Part shown: in pieces, positions 45,671-54,086 of the stretch
How positions within the stretch are numbered: the first letter of the stretch is position 1
How the letters are laid out: each line of letters starts with the position of its first letter
From: Candidatus Sulfurimonas baltica
GTDB taxonomy: Bacteria; Campylobacterota; Campylobacteria; Campylobacterales; Sulfurimonadaceae
Assembly: GCF_015265455.1 (NCBI RefSeq)
Contig: NZ_CP054492.1
Span: 248,001-312,000, forward strand
Reading direction: 5' to 3'
Length of the DNA stretch: 64,000 nt
Translations under genes and position numbers: made by a program
The notes under the pieces: generated by a model
What the model was told of the DNA's origin: nothing
Seen by the model: only the letters and a program-made list of their open reading frames with translations
Database searches by the model: none

Positions 45671-46519
45671 TTATTTGAAAATTATTTTAGATGTAACTTT
45701 TAAAACTACATTTTTCTCTATTTTATCCTCTATTAAATTTTTTATTACTTGCAAATCTTTATTTGTAATCGCATCTGTTGAGAGTACCTCAAGGTCAATC
45801 AAAACTGAATCGTCTTGTGTCTGTATATGTAAAATATTGAGCTCTATTTTTGTATTACTCAGCTCCATATATCTGAAGGCTTCAATCTTTTTATAATAAT
45901 CATTCTTTTCAACCATATGAATAAAAGAGATTAGAAGTGGAATAGCTATAATAAACATCATGACAGATGTGTAAATTATCCCTTTTTGTGCTCTTTTTAT
46001 GGGTGCATAACCAAGCACAACAAATGTCATAGCCGCACTTAAAGTTATACCAACAAGGTTTGTTATAAAAAGTAAAAAAGAGCCGTAAATCACATCAACA
46101 TTGCCAAGTCCTATTCCAATGCCCGTAACACTAAGAGGAGGAACTAAAGCGACAGCAATTGCTACGCCGGCCAAAGATTTTGCAATCTCCTCTTTTGCAT
46201 TTGCATAAGCACCTGCAATCCCAGAAAATATAGCAACCATTAAATCTAGTAAATTAGGATTTAGTCTCCCTTGCATCTCAGGTGTTATCTGCTGTAGCGG
46301 TATAAAAAATGTAAACAAAGCCGAAAAAGTAAGGGCTGTTGCAATCCCGTAAATAAGTGTCCTTACGCTATCTTTCATCAAAGACTTTTCAGCTCTTATG
46401 ACTCCCATAGACAAAGACACAATCGGTGCCATAGGTGGTGCTAAAATCATAGCTCCGATTATTACAGGTGCTGAGTTTGCGAAGAGTCCAGTTGTTGCAA
46501 GAAGAGTACTTAAAACCAT
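45671..46519 (-). CDS. DUF389 membrane domain, downstream half of a gene split by an in-frame stop
   Basis: A 282-residue product if translated from the ATG at 46519. PVIIGAMILAPPMAPIVSLSMG and ALVPPLSVTGIGIG are DUF389 hallmarks, in a protein of about six helices plus a C-terminal soluble domain. The ATG falls in the middle of the first helix: the same frame upstream (46520-46600) reads on as typical family sequence (KELFISLKSSAKLSYVFL) with no ATG, GTG or TTG, up to the TAA at 46603-46601. It thus looks like the rear half of one protein with the kinase-like gene behind it. Read as disrupted, or dependent on stop readthrough. Confidence 0.7.
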   Translation of the reverse strand: MVLSTLLATTGLFANSAPVIIGAMILAPPMAPIVSLSMGVIRAEKSLMKDSVRTLIYGIATALTFSALFTFFIPLQQITPEMQGRLNPNLLDLMVAIFSGIAGAYANAKEEIAKSLAGVAIAVALVPPLSVTGIGIGLGNVDVIYGSFLLFITNLVGITLSAAMTFVVLGYAPIKRAQKGIIYTSVMMFIIAIPLLISFIHMVEKNDYYKKIEAFRYMELSNTKIELNILHIQTQDDSVLIDLEVLSTDAITNKDLQVIKNLIEDKIEKNVVLKVTSKIIFK

Positions 46520-46600
46520 CAGAGTTAAAAATACATATGAGAGTTTTGCGCTGCTTTTTAGACTTATAAATAACTCTTTAAAGTCATCATCACTAGCTTT

Positions 46601-47590
46601 TTAAAAAAGGGGGAGTTTACCACCTATAAGAATACTACTTAATTCACCTCTTGGCAAAGTACTCAGATGAACAATATCTTTCTCTTCTATATGATTATCA
46701 TCATTTTTAACTTTTTGAAGTAAAACTCTTCCTAGGTGTATATTTATAGAATCTTGCAACACTTCAAGTTCAAGCTCTTTTGCACTTAATAAATTGTTGT
46801 CAAGCATGTAATCTATTGGTTGGTTTGAGCAAACTGTAAGTTTAGAAGTTTGTATAAAACCTAAACTTTTTGGCAAAGTTGCTATTGAAACTCGTTGATA
46901 AATAAATATTGACAATAGGTACCAAATGTACGATAAAAGTGAAGTCGGCGCCAAAACAAAAGCATTTAATTTTCCATCATGAATTGAGAGTTCATCGCTT
47001 ATTGCTGAATTTTCACCTGTGATAGTATGCTCAAGTATTGTTATTCCTGATGCGACCGTTTCTATTTTTTGATCTTTGGACGTAGTAAGTGTATAGTTTT
47101 TGAACTCTAGGTTTATTAAATTTCGAAAAAATATTTTTATTTTATTCCATATGTTATTCTCATTAAAATCAAGTCTATTCATACCATGCATATCACCGAT
47201 AATTACACGGCTTAAAGCTATGTTTTCATTACACTTGAGTATATCCACTTTGCTTAAAAGTTCATCATTAAAAGCATCATCAATAGCCTCATAAATATCT
47301 TTAGATATTGCATAGTTTCTTATAGTATTGGGAGAAGTGTGATTTGGAATTATTCCAATTTTTATACCTATGTTTAAATGATTTTTAAAAAATATCTTAA
47401 TCTCATCATCGCTAAGGTAGAGCAAAAAGAGTTCACTACTATTAAGCTCATTAAATATTTCCTTTGATGAGTGAATAGTAGGTATGATATCGTAATGTGC
47501 TTTTAAATGCTCGATTATACTACTAAGTATATCTGCACTTTTTAGCTCTTCTGCAACTATTTTTATATTTTTATATTTTGTTTCTAACAT
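46601..47590 (-). CDS. Diacylglycerol/lipid kinase-like domain, upstream half of split gene
   Basis: A 329-residue protein whose fold looks like the DAGK/YegS kinase family: an N-terminal alternating region with IGIIPNHTSPNTIRNY, recalling the GGDGT-type region but lacking the glycine-rich core, then a strand-rich part with IHDGKLNAFVLAP. It is followed in the same frame, right after its TAA stop, by DUF389 sequence. A combined product of about 640 residues is likely ancestral. GGAG precedes the ATG; TATAAT on the minus strand at 47622-47617 is a likely -10. Kinase activity is uncertain because the core motif is degenerate. Confidence 0.65.
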   Translation of the reverse strand: MLETKYKNIKIVAEELKSADILSSIIEHLKAHYDIIPTIHSSKEIFNELNSSELFLLYLSDDEIKIFFKNHLNIGIKIGIIPNHTSPNTIRNYAISKDIYEAIDDAFNDELLSKVDILKCNENIALSRVIIGDMHGMNRLDFNENNIWNKIKIFFRNLINLEFKNYTLTTSKDQKIETVASGITILEHTITGENSAISDELSIHDGKLNAFVLAPTSLLSYIWYLLSIFIYQRVSIATLPKSLGFIQTSKLTVCSNQPIDYMLDNNLLSAKELELEVLQDSINIHLGRVLLQKVKNDDNHIEEKDIVHLSTLPRGELSSILIGGKLPLF

Positions 47591-47724
47591 AAATCTCCAG
47601 GTAAAATAATAATATTATTATATACTTTTTTTTGGTACATTTTACGTTAGCGGTGTGGAAATCAATTTAATAAAATTTGCGTACGGTTTCATTTAAAATT
47701 ATATATATAGTACTCATTCTTTGC

Positions 47725-47730
47725 TATAAT
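47725..47730 (+). promoter_or_regulatory. -10 box directly before the ABC ATPase start
   Basis: TATAAT ends seven bases before the ATG at 47737, so transcription would begin at or near the start codon. No ribosome site is present, which points to a leaderless message. Divergent gap to 47591 otherwise AT-rich and empty. Confidence 0.5.
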
Positions 47731-47736
47731 CCATGT

Positions 47737-48381
47737 ATGAATTTATTATCTGCAAAAAACTTATCACATACCTTTGAGTATCAATTATTTTCTAATGTTA
47801 GTATAGAGTTGAACGAAAAAGAGTCTATAGCAATAATTGGCACATCAGGAAGTGGAAAATCCACACTGCTTAATATTTTATCAACACTCTTGACTCCTGA
47901 TGAGGGTTCATTATCTATTTTTGGTGAAGATGTCTTAAAAATGAGTAAGAAAAGATTATCTCAAATAAAAAGAGATGAGCTTGGACTTGTTTTTCAATCT
48001 CACTATCTTTTTAAAGGCTTTAGCGCTTTAGAAAACCTTGAAGTAGCGGCAATGCTTTCAAGTCAAAATATTGATGATGAACTTCTAAAAAAACTTAATA
48101 TTTTAGATGCAATAAATCAAAAAGTTACAGAACTCTCCGGAGGACAGCAGCAGAGAGTCTCAATAGCTAGAGTTTTAACAAAAAAACCCCGTATTTTATT
48201 TGTTGATGAACCAACTGGTAATCTCGATAAAGCTACTGCAAATGATGTCATGGACATTTTTTTTGAGTATATCAATAAAAACAGTGCAGGGATGATACTT
48301 GTGACTCATGATGAAGAGCTTGCTCACAGATGTCACAAAGTATATAGAGTGCACAATAAAGAATTAAAGTTACTAAAGTAA
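47737..48381 (+). CDS. LolD/MacB-type ABC transporter ATP-binding protein
   Basis: A 214-residue ATPase subunit. Walker A GTSGSGKST at 35-43, signature LSGGQQQR, Walker B ILFVDEPTGNLD and switch VTHDEE are complete. The class fits LolD (lipoprotein release) or related exporters, but no permease gene is adjacent. In C. jejuni the counterpart Cj1180c lies between fliR and tsf; here cluster 2 intervenes. A start at 47677 is possible on frame alone, but the ATG at 47737 begins the domain and follows a -10 box. Confidence 0.9.
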   Translation: MNLLSAKNLSHTFEYQLFSNVSIELNEKESIAIIGTSGSGKSTLLNILSTLLTPDEGSLSIFGEDVLKMSKKRLSQIKRDELGLVFQSHYLFKGFSALENLEVAAMLSSQNIDDELLKKLNILDAINQKVTELSGGQQQRVSIARVLTKKPRILFVDEPTGNLDKATANDVMDIFFEYINKNSAGMILVTHDEELAHRCHKVYRVHNKELKLLK

Positions 48382-48415
48382 TGTTTAATAAATTTAGATT
48401 ATTTGAGCTTTAATA

Positions 48416-49180
48416 ATGGCATGGACACAAGTTTTCAGCGATGCTTACATAGTTGGATTCATTCTTCTATTCTTTAGATTTGCCGCTCTTTTTATGGCTG
48501 TTCCGATATTCTCTCACCAAAGTATTCCTATTACGCTAAGAGCTGCAATGGCTTTTTTCTTTGCAATTGTTTTTTACTCATCTATGCCACCTTTAGCAAT
48601 ACCAATAACAGTACCAAGTATTGTAATGGCAATATTAAGCGAGCTGTTTTTTGGTTTGGCAGTAGGACTGATGCTCCAAATTGCATTTAATGTTATAACC
48701 TTTGCCGGCGGACAGATATCTTTTATGATGGGTTTTTCAATGGCAAGTGCAATTGATCCGCAGTCTGGTATATCAATGCCTATTATCTCACAATTTCTCT
48801 CCCTTATGGCACTAATGGTTCTATTTGTAATAGACATGCACCACTGGGTACTTCTTTTTGTTGATAGCTCTTTACAGAATATTCCTCTGGGTGGTTTTTT
48901 AATGAGTGAAAATCTTTTTAACTACATTATCAAAGCAACATCCAATATGTTTATGGTTGGTTTTATGATTGCATTTCCAATCATTGCTCTATCTTTATTG
49001 GCAGATGTGATCTTTGGAATGCTAATGAAAACTATGCCTCAGTTCAACCTTCTTGTTATTGGTTTTCCAATAAAAATTATGGTCTCGTTCGTTGTATTGA
49101 TAGTAACATTCAGTGCAACAATGCTTATTTTAAAGACGCAAATGCAAGAAGCTTTTAATCTGTTAGAGATACTTTTTTAG
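48416..49180 (+). CDS. fliR: FliR, flagellar type III export protein
   Basis: Membrane component of the flagellar export gate, 254 residues, six predicted helices. RFAALFMAVPIFSH, FFGLAVGLMLQIAFNVITFAGGQISFMMGFSMA and DPQSG are standard FliR. It joins FliP and FliQ in the export pore. It sits between the ABC gene and an acidic repeat protein, the same order as in C. jejuni (Cj1179c). The ribosome site is weak. Confidence 0.95.
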   Translation: MAWTQVFSDAYIVGFILLFFRFAALFMAVPIFSHQSIPITLRAAMAFFFAIVFYSSMPPLAIPITVPSIVMAILSELFFGLAVGLMLQIAFNVITFAGGQISFMMGFSMASAIDPQSGISMPIISQFLSLMALMVLFVIDMHHWVLLFVDSSLQNIPLGGFLMSENLFNYIIKATSNMFMVGFMIAFPIIALSLLADVIFGMLMKTMPQFNLLVIGFPIKIMVSFVVLIVTFSATMLILKTQMQEAFNLLEILF

Positions 49181-49229
49181 TTTTTTTTGATACAATAATG
49201 GCAAAAGAGCTTCCAAGAGGGAACATGTA

Positions 49230-50792
49230 ATGAAAATATTACTTTTAAATGATAATCCAGTAGTTAATAAGCTAGTTACACTAAGTGCACAGAAGACTTC
49301 CGATGAGCTGGATGTTGTTAGCAACGTAGATGAAATAGAGTCTAATAATTATGATCTTTTAGTGGTTGATGACGCTAAATATAGTGAAGAAATTATGCAA
49401 GAGCTTAACGATAAAATAGTATATAGTAAATCTTTATATTTATGCGTTAAAGATGCCCAAAAAGTAGAGAGTTTTACTTCAATCTTAAAAAAACCTTTTT
49501 TACCAACAGATTTAGTTGAGCTATTTGCAGTTTTAGGAAAAGAAGAAGAGAATATAGAAGATGAAGGGGATATACAATTGGATTCACTAGATGAAACTGG
49601 TGATGAATTTGATTTTGATGGTCTTGATGATTTGGATGAAATTGACGAAGACGATGAAATAAATATTGGAGCAGAAGTTGTTAATCTAGAAGAACTAGAA
49701 TTAGATGATTTGGATAGCTTAGAAGATGATGAAGAAGAAGAACTTGATTTTGATGAGTTAGATGATTTTGATGAAGAAAGAGGGGAGAGTATTCTCGATA
49801 AAGATGATATTCAAGAGATTGAAGGTCTTCTAGAGATGGATGATGAACTCGAAGAGCCCGAAGAAGAGCTAGGACTTGAAGATGAGCTTGAAATCGAAGA
49901 GCCAGAAGAAGAGCTAGGACTTGATGATGAGCTTGAACTCGAAGAGCCCGAAGAAGAGTTAGAACTTGAAGATGAGCTTGAAATCGAAGAGCCAGAAGAA
50001 GAGTTAGAACTTGAAGATGAGCTTGAAATCGAAGAGCCAGAAGAAGAGCTAGGACTTGATGATGAGCTTGAACTCGAAGAGCCAGAAGAAGAGCTAGGAC
50101 TTGATGATGAGCTTGAACTTGAAGAACCAGAAGAAGAGTTAGAACTTGAAGATGAGCTTGAACTTGAAGAACCAGAAGAAGAGTTAGAACTTGAAGATGA
50201 GCTTGAACTTGAAGAACCAGAAGAAGAGTTAGAACTTGAAGATGAGCTTGAAATCGAAGAGCCAGAAGAAGAGTTAGAACTTGAAGATGAGCTTGAAATC
50301 GAAGAGCCAGAAGAAGAGCTAGGACTTGATGATGAGCTTGAACTTGAAGAACCAGAAGAAGAGTTAGAACTTGAAGATGAGCTTGAAATCGAAGAGCCAG
50401 AAGAAGAGCTAGGACTTGATGAAGCAAAAGATCTTGAAGTCAAGATACAAAATGCTGTTGATGAGTTGAGTGAAGAGGATTTGCAAAGTGAAATTGATGA
50501 AGATATTTTATTTAGCATAGACTCCATAACAAGCAGAGATATAAAAATGGCGATTGGTGAGGAAGTTTCAGAAGAGAGTGTTGTTGAACCTGCTCAAAGT
50601 ACAGAAATAGAGGTAGAGTCTGAATTAAGCTCGGAAGAAGAGGAAGTAGACGAAAAAGTGACTAATTCTTTGGAGAATAATGACGGAGTAGAAGCTTTAA
50701 AAAAATTGCTTAAAGCTCTTTCAGATAAAGATGTTGCAGCTTCATTAAAAGGTATGAAAATAAATATTAATATAACATTAGGTGACAAGTAG
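49230..50792 (+). CDS. Receiver-like protein with acidic tandem repeats
   Basis: A 520-residue, extremely acidic protein. Residues 1-100 look like a degenerate response-regulator receiver: Asp8 in LLNDNP, YDLLVVDD with Asp47/48 and KKPF with Lys88. Then an acidic stretch and thirteen copies of a 15-residue unit, EEPEEEL[GE]L[DE]DELE[LI], and a conserved-looking end (ALSDKDVAASLKGMKININITLGDK). C. jejuni has a highly acidic protein (Cj1178c) in the same place between fliR and gmk. Function is unknown; proximity to fliR hints at a motility or envelope role. AGAGGG precedes the ATG. Confidence 0.85.
   Translation: MKILLLNDNPVVNKLVTLSAQKTSDELDVVSNVDEIESNNYDLLVVDDAKYSEEIMQELNDKIVYSKSLYLCVKDAQKVESFTSILKKPFLPTDLVELFAVLGKEEENIEDEGDIQLDSLDETGDEFDFDGLDDLDEIDEDDEINIGAEVVNLEELELDDLDSLEDDEEEELDFDELDDFDEERGESILDKDDIQEIEGLLEMDDELEEPEEELGLEDELEIEEPEEELGLDDELELEEPEEELELEDELEIEEPEEELELEDELEIEEPEEELGLDDELELEEPEEELGLDDELELEEPEEELELEDELELEEPEEELELEDELELEEPEEELELEDELEIEEPEEELELEDELEIEEPEEELGLDDELELEEPEEELELEDELEIEEPEEELGLDEAKDLEVKIQNAVDELSEEDLQSEIDEDILFSIDSITSRDIKMAIGEEVSEESVVEPAQSTEIEVESELSSEEEEVDEKVTNSLENNDGVEALKKLLKALSDKDVAASLKGMKININITLGDK
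49851..50420 (+). repeat. Array of 45-bp coding repeats
   Basis: Twelve full units of exactly 45 bases (49851-50390) and a partial thirteenth. Two main versions alternate: one with CTAGGACTTGATGAT (GLDD) and one with TTAGAACTTGAAGAT (ELED); the end is ATC, CTC or CTT. The order E-E-G of units 3-5 recurs in 9-11, as if by block duplication. The in-frame unit length allows copy number change without loss of reading frame. Confidence 0.95.
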
Positions 50793-51418
50793 TGAATAAT
50801 AATACAGGCGCAATCTTAGTACTCTCAGGTCCAAGCGGAGCAGGTAAAAGTTCATTGTTGAATGAAGTTATAAATGATATCGGTGAATGCTACTTCTCTA
50901 TATCTACAACAACTAGGGCTATTAGAAATGGAGAGGAAAATGGCGTACATTATCACTTTGTAACTGAAGAAGAGTTCAAAAAAGACATAGAAGAAGATAG
51001 TTTTTTAGAGTACGCTTTTGTGCATGGAAACTACTACGGCACATCACTAAAGCCTGTTAAAAAAGCTTTAAGTGAAGGTAAATTAGTTTTATTTGACATT
51101 GATGTTCAAGGAAATACGTTAGTAAACAATAGATTAGGGGATATTTCTACTTCAGTTTTTATTTCTCCTCCAACATTGTCAGAACTGAGAAAACGCTTGC
51201 AAGATCGCTCCACTGACACTCAAGATGTTATACAGCGCCGTCTTGAGATGGCAAAAAAAGAGATTCAGAGAATTAGCGAGTATGATTATTTAATAATTAA
51301 TGATAACCTCAAGGAATCAGCAGAGATTTTAAGAACAATTGCCAAAGCCTCAAGACTCAAGATTCCAGATAATGAAATAAATGAATTTGTGCAAAAATGG
51401 GAAAATATAGACCTATAA
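50792..51418 (+). CDS. gmk: Guanylate kinase
   Basis: Converts GMP to GDP with ATP. P-loop GPSGAGKS at 13-20, STTTRAIRNGEENGVHYHFV (GMP site), FLEYAFVHGNYYGTS and the DIDVQG motif are standard; 208 residues. The start is GTG, overlapping the previous stop, with AGGTG eight bases before. Same neighbours as in C. jejuni (Cj1177c). Confidence 0.95.
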   Translation: MNNNTGAILVLSGPSGAGKSSLLNEVINDIGECYFSISTTTRAIRNGEENGVHYHFVTEEEFKKDIEEDSFLEYAFVHGNYYGTSLKPVKKALSEGKLVLFDIDVQGNTLVNNRLGDISTSVFISPPTLSELRKRLQDRSTDTQDVIQRRLEMAKKEIQRISEYDYLIINDNLKESAEILRTIAKASRLKIPDNEINEFVQKWENIDL

Positions 51419-51499
51419 CAGTAATATATTTATTTGATAAGAGAATTTACAGCAAATAGTAGATACAATTCTAGACTTTAATTTACAAAAGGAATATGC

Positions 51500-51736
51500 A
51501 TGGGAATGCCTGGTGGAACAGAACTATTAATAATATTAGCAATCGTAGTACTATTGTTTGGTGCGAAAAAAATACCTGACTTAGCAAAAGGTCTTGGTAA
51601 AGGGATCAAGAACTTTAAAAGTGAAATGAAAGAAATAGATGAAGTTGAAACAGCATCTACAGAAGCTCCAAAAAAAGTAGAAGGCAGCGAAGAAACTGCA
51701 TCTACAGAAGCTCCAAAAAACACTACACAAGCATAG
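51500..51736 (+). CDS. tatA: TatA, twin-arginine translocase subunit
   Basis: Single N-terminal helix followed by the hinge [21 protein letters not shown], the classical TatA/E form, 78 residues. It forms the pore for folded proteins. The C-terminal tail contains a near-perfect direct repeat of [14 protein letters not shown] precedes the ATG. tatC is not in this window. A weak -10 (TACAAT) lies near 51464. Confidence 0.92.
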   Translation: MGMPGGTELLIILAIVVLLFGAKKIPDLAKGLGKGIKNFKSEMKEIDEVETASTEAPKKVEGSEETASTEAPKNTTQA

Positions 51737-51739
51737 ACC

Positions 51740-53335
51740 TTGAAACAACGAGTATCGGCGCTTTTGCGCGAAAAGTTTGGTCGTGAAGTTGTTTTAGAGA
51801 AGCCAAAAGATCGCTCTTTTGGCCATTTTGCTACCCCAATAGCTTTCTCTTTAGCGAAGGAACTTAGACAGTCTCCTATGAAAATTGCTGAAGAGCTAGC
51901 ATCTTCTTTTGATAAATCAGAAATATTTAGCAGTGTTGAATCAGTAAAAGGTTATCTGAATTTTCGCCTTAGTGAAAACTTTTTAAGTGAATATGCTACT
52001 TGGGCACTTGATAATGAATCAGAGTTTGCAAAACAAGAGAAAAAAGAAAAAATTCTTTTAGAGTTTGTTAGTGCTAATCCAACTGGACCTCTTCACATAG
52101 GCCATGCTCGCGGAGCTGTTTATGGAGATACTCTTTACAGATTAGCAAAGCACTTGGGTTACGATATTACAGCTGAGTATTATGTAAATGATGCTGGTAA
52201 TCAAATAGACCTACTTGGTCTTTCGATTGCTCTTTATGCTCGTGAAAATATTCTTAACGAAACAGTGGAGTACCCTGAGTCTTACTATCGTGGTGATTAT
52301 TTAGAGGGATTAGCAAAAGGTGCAATGGAGAAGTTTGGTAAGGAGATCTTTACTGATGAGTCTCGCTATAAAGAACTTGCATTATGGGCTAAAGATGGTG
52401 TAATGGAAATAGTTATTGATTCTTTGGCAAACTTAAACATTCACTTTGATACATTCGTAAATGAGTCATCTCTATATAATGACTGGGATAGAGTTATGGT
52501 CAAGATGGGTGATGGTATCTATAAAAATGATGATAAAGTATGGATAGCATCTGAAGCCAAGGGCGATGATAATGACAGGGTTGTTGTACGTGAAGATGGC
52601 CGTCCAACTTACTTGGCAGGAGATATAGTTTACCACAATCAAAAATTTGAGCGTGGGTATGATCACTATATCAATATTTGGGGAGCTGATCATCACGGCT
52701 ATATTCCTCGTGTAAATGCTGCTATTGAGTATTTAGGCTATGACAGCAATAAGCTCGAAACACTTCTTTCTCAGATGGTTAGCCTTCTTAAAGATGGTGA
52801 GCCATACAAGATGAGTAAGCGTGCAGGTAACGTCATTCTAATGAGTGATATTGTTGAAGAGATTGGTTCTGATGCACTCAGGTTTATTTTTGCATCTAAA
52901 AAGAGCGATACGGCCTTAGAATTTGACTTGGCAGAGTTTAAAAAACAAGACAGTTCAAACCCTATTTTTTATATTCAATATGCACATGCAAGGATTAAAA
53001 CAATACTTGCTAAGAGTGACTTGAGTGAAGAAGAGATTATGTCGGCAACTTTAAAAAATCTAGAAGAGAATGCAGATATTTTGCTATTTGATGCACTGCT
53101 TCTGCCTGAAATAGTAGAAGATGCTTTTAGTTCAAGACAGGTTCAAAAACTTCCTGATTATTTAAAATCACTTGCTGCATCTTTGCATAAGTTTTACTAC
53201 GACTGCAGAATTATAGGAACACAAGATGAAGCGAAACTTCTGAAGCTTCTTATGGTTGTGGGACTATCACTAAAAACAGGTTTATCTCTTATGGGGATAG
53301 CTGCAAAAGATTATATGAGTAAAGAGGAAGAGTAG
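51740..53335 (+). CDS. argS: Arginyl-tRNA synthetase
   Basis: Class I synthetase of 531 residues. HIGH at 119-122 in ANPTGPLHIGHARGA and a KMSKRAGN motif further on; the N-terminal Add-1 domain and C-terminal anticodon-binding helices with a QYAHARI segment are present. The start is TTG, three bases after tatA. The stop codon lies in a hairpin and only five bases separate it from the convergent gene. Same order as in C. jejuni (Cj1175c). Confidence 0.97.
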   Translation: MKQRVSALLREKFGREVVLEKPKDRSFGHFATPIAFSLAKELRQSPMKIAEELASSFDKSEIFSSVESVKGYLNFRLSENFLSEYATWALDNESEFAKQEKKEKILLEFVSANPTGPLHIGHARGAVYGDTLYRLAKHLGYDITAEYYVNDAGNQIDLLGLSIALYARENILNETVEYPESYYRGDYLEGLAKGAMEKFGKEIFTDESRYKELALWAKDGVMEIVIDSLANLNIHFDTFVNESSLYNDWDRVMVKMGDGIYKNDDKVWIASEAKGDDNDRVVVREDGRPTYLAGDIVYHNQKFERGYDHYINIWGADHHGYIPRVNAAIEYLGYDSNKLETLLSQMVSLLKDGEPYKMSKRAGNVILMSDIVEEIGSDALRFIFASKKSDTALEFDLAEFKKQDSSNPIFYIQYAHARIKTILAKSDLSEEEIMSATLKNLEENADILLFDALLLPEIVEDAFSSRQVQKLPDYLKSLAASLHKFYYDCRIIGTQDEAKLLKLLMVVGLSLKTGLSLMGIAAKDYMSKEEE

Positions 53336-53342
53336 CCTCTTC
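53327..53342. terminator. Hairpin at argS 3' end
   Basis: GAAGAG-TAGC-CTCTTC, six-base stem with four-base loop, spanning the argS stop and the last bases of the convergent gene. It may serve both directions; no T tract. Confidence 0.35.
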
Positions 53343-54027
53343 ACTCATCAAGTTTCAACTCAGGATACAACTCTTTTATCTGCTTTAGCTTAGACTCTGG
53401 AACTTGAATAAGAATCGGATTTTTGCTTTTATCTAGCCAACTAACAATCTTTTTCATGTTTTGCAAACTCATAGAGGTGCAACCTGCAGTTGGTTCATCT
53501 TTAGCTTTTTCAACATGTAGAAATATACAAGAACCTCTATTTTTGAGTTGTTTTGGATTATGAGCTACAACAACACCTAACTCGTACTGACTATCATCTC
53601 TCTTCATATACTCAAAACTTTTAGGTTTTTCATCTTTTATATTGATTATTTTATTATAGTAGCCTGAATTAGAATCATCTACACAAATTAATTCTTTTGT
53701 TGCATGAAGATATTTCATCGTTAGGTTTTCATTTTTCTTATAACCGAAAGTTGAGTCAAGTGCAAATATTCCAATTGGCGCTTTTTTGTCTCCTTCATAT
53801 TTTACAGGCTCTGAATCTTCCTGTTTTAGGGCTATTTTTCCAATTCCCCATCCAAGACCATTTTTTCCAATATTGACTTTGAAAGAGTTAAATACCTTTT
53901 TTCCATCCTCAAAAGTTCTTAAGCTAGCAACGCTTGAATTGAAATCATTACTAACAACTAAAATTATCTGTTCACTAGAAAACAAGAATATTTGAATACT
54001 TATTACAATTAAGAAACTTTTTACCAT
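53341..54027 (-). CDS. L,D-transpeptidase-like exported protein
   Basis: A 228-residue protein with an N-terminal signal sequence or anchor (residues 1-18) and a YkuD-type catalytic region: KVNIGKNGLGWGIG, APIGIFAL, then HVEKAKDEPTAGCTSM with the catalytic His and Cys. The GCTSM form departs from the common SxGCIRM. The enzyme class cross-links peptidoglycan or attaches proteins to it in the periplasm. The frame is open upstream to 54258, but that part overlaps the GNAT gene; the ATG at 54027 begins the signal sequence. No clear ribosome site. Confidence 0.8.
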   Translation of the reverse strand: MVKSFLIVISIQIFLFSSEQIILVVSNDFNSSVASLRTFEDGKKVFNSFKVNIGKNGLGWGIGKIALKQEDSEPVKYEGDKKAPIGIFALDSTFGYKKNENLTMKYLHATKELICVDDSNSGYYNKIINIKDEKPKSFEYMKRDDSQYELGVVVAHNPKQLKNRGSCIFLHVEKAKDEPTAGCTSMSLQNMKKIVSWLDKSKNPILIQVPESKLKQIKELYPELKLDE

Positions 54028-54086
54028 AAAGTATGTTACTATTACTAAAATATGAAACAGATTAATATTTATATATGGATAGGGTG

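Noticed and set aside
49851-50420. Regularly spaced repeats that could suggest a CRISPR array
   Set aside because: Units are contiguous without unique spacers, encode protein in frame, and there are no cas genes nearby.
49681-50527. Two long open frames on the minus strand, one of Leu/His/Gln and one almost only of Ser
   Set aside because: They are antisense readings of the 45-bp acidic repeat; low-complexity composition and no start signals.
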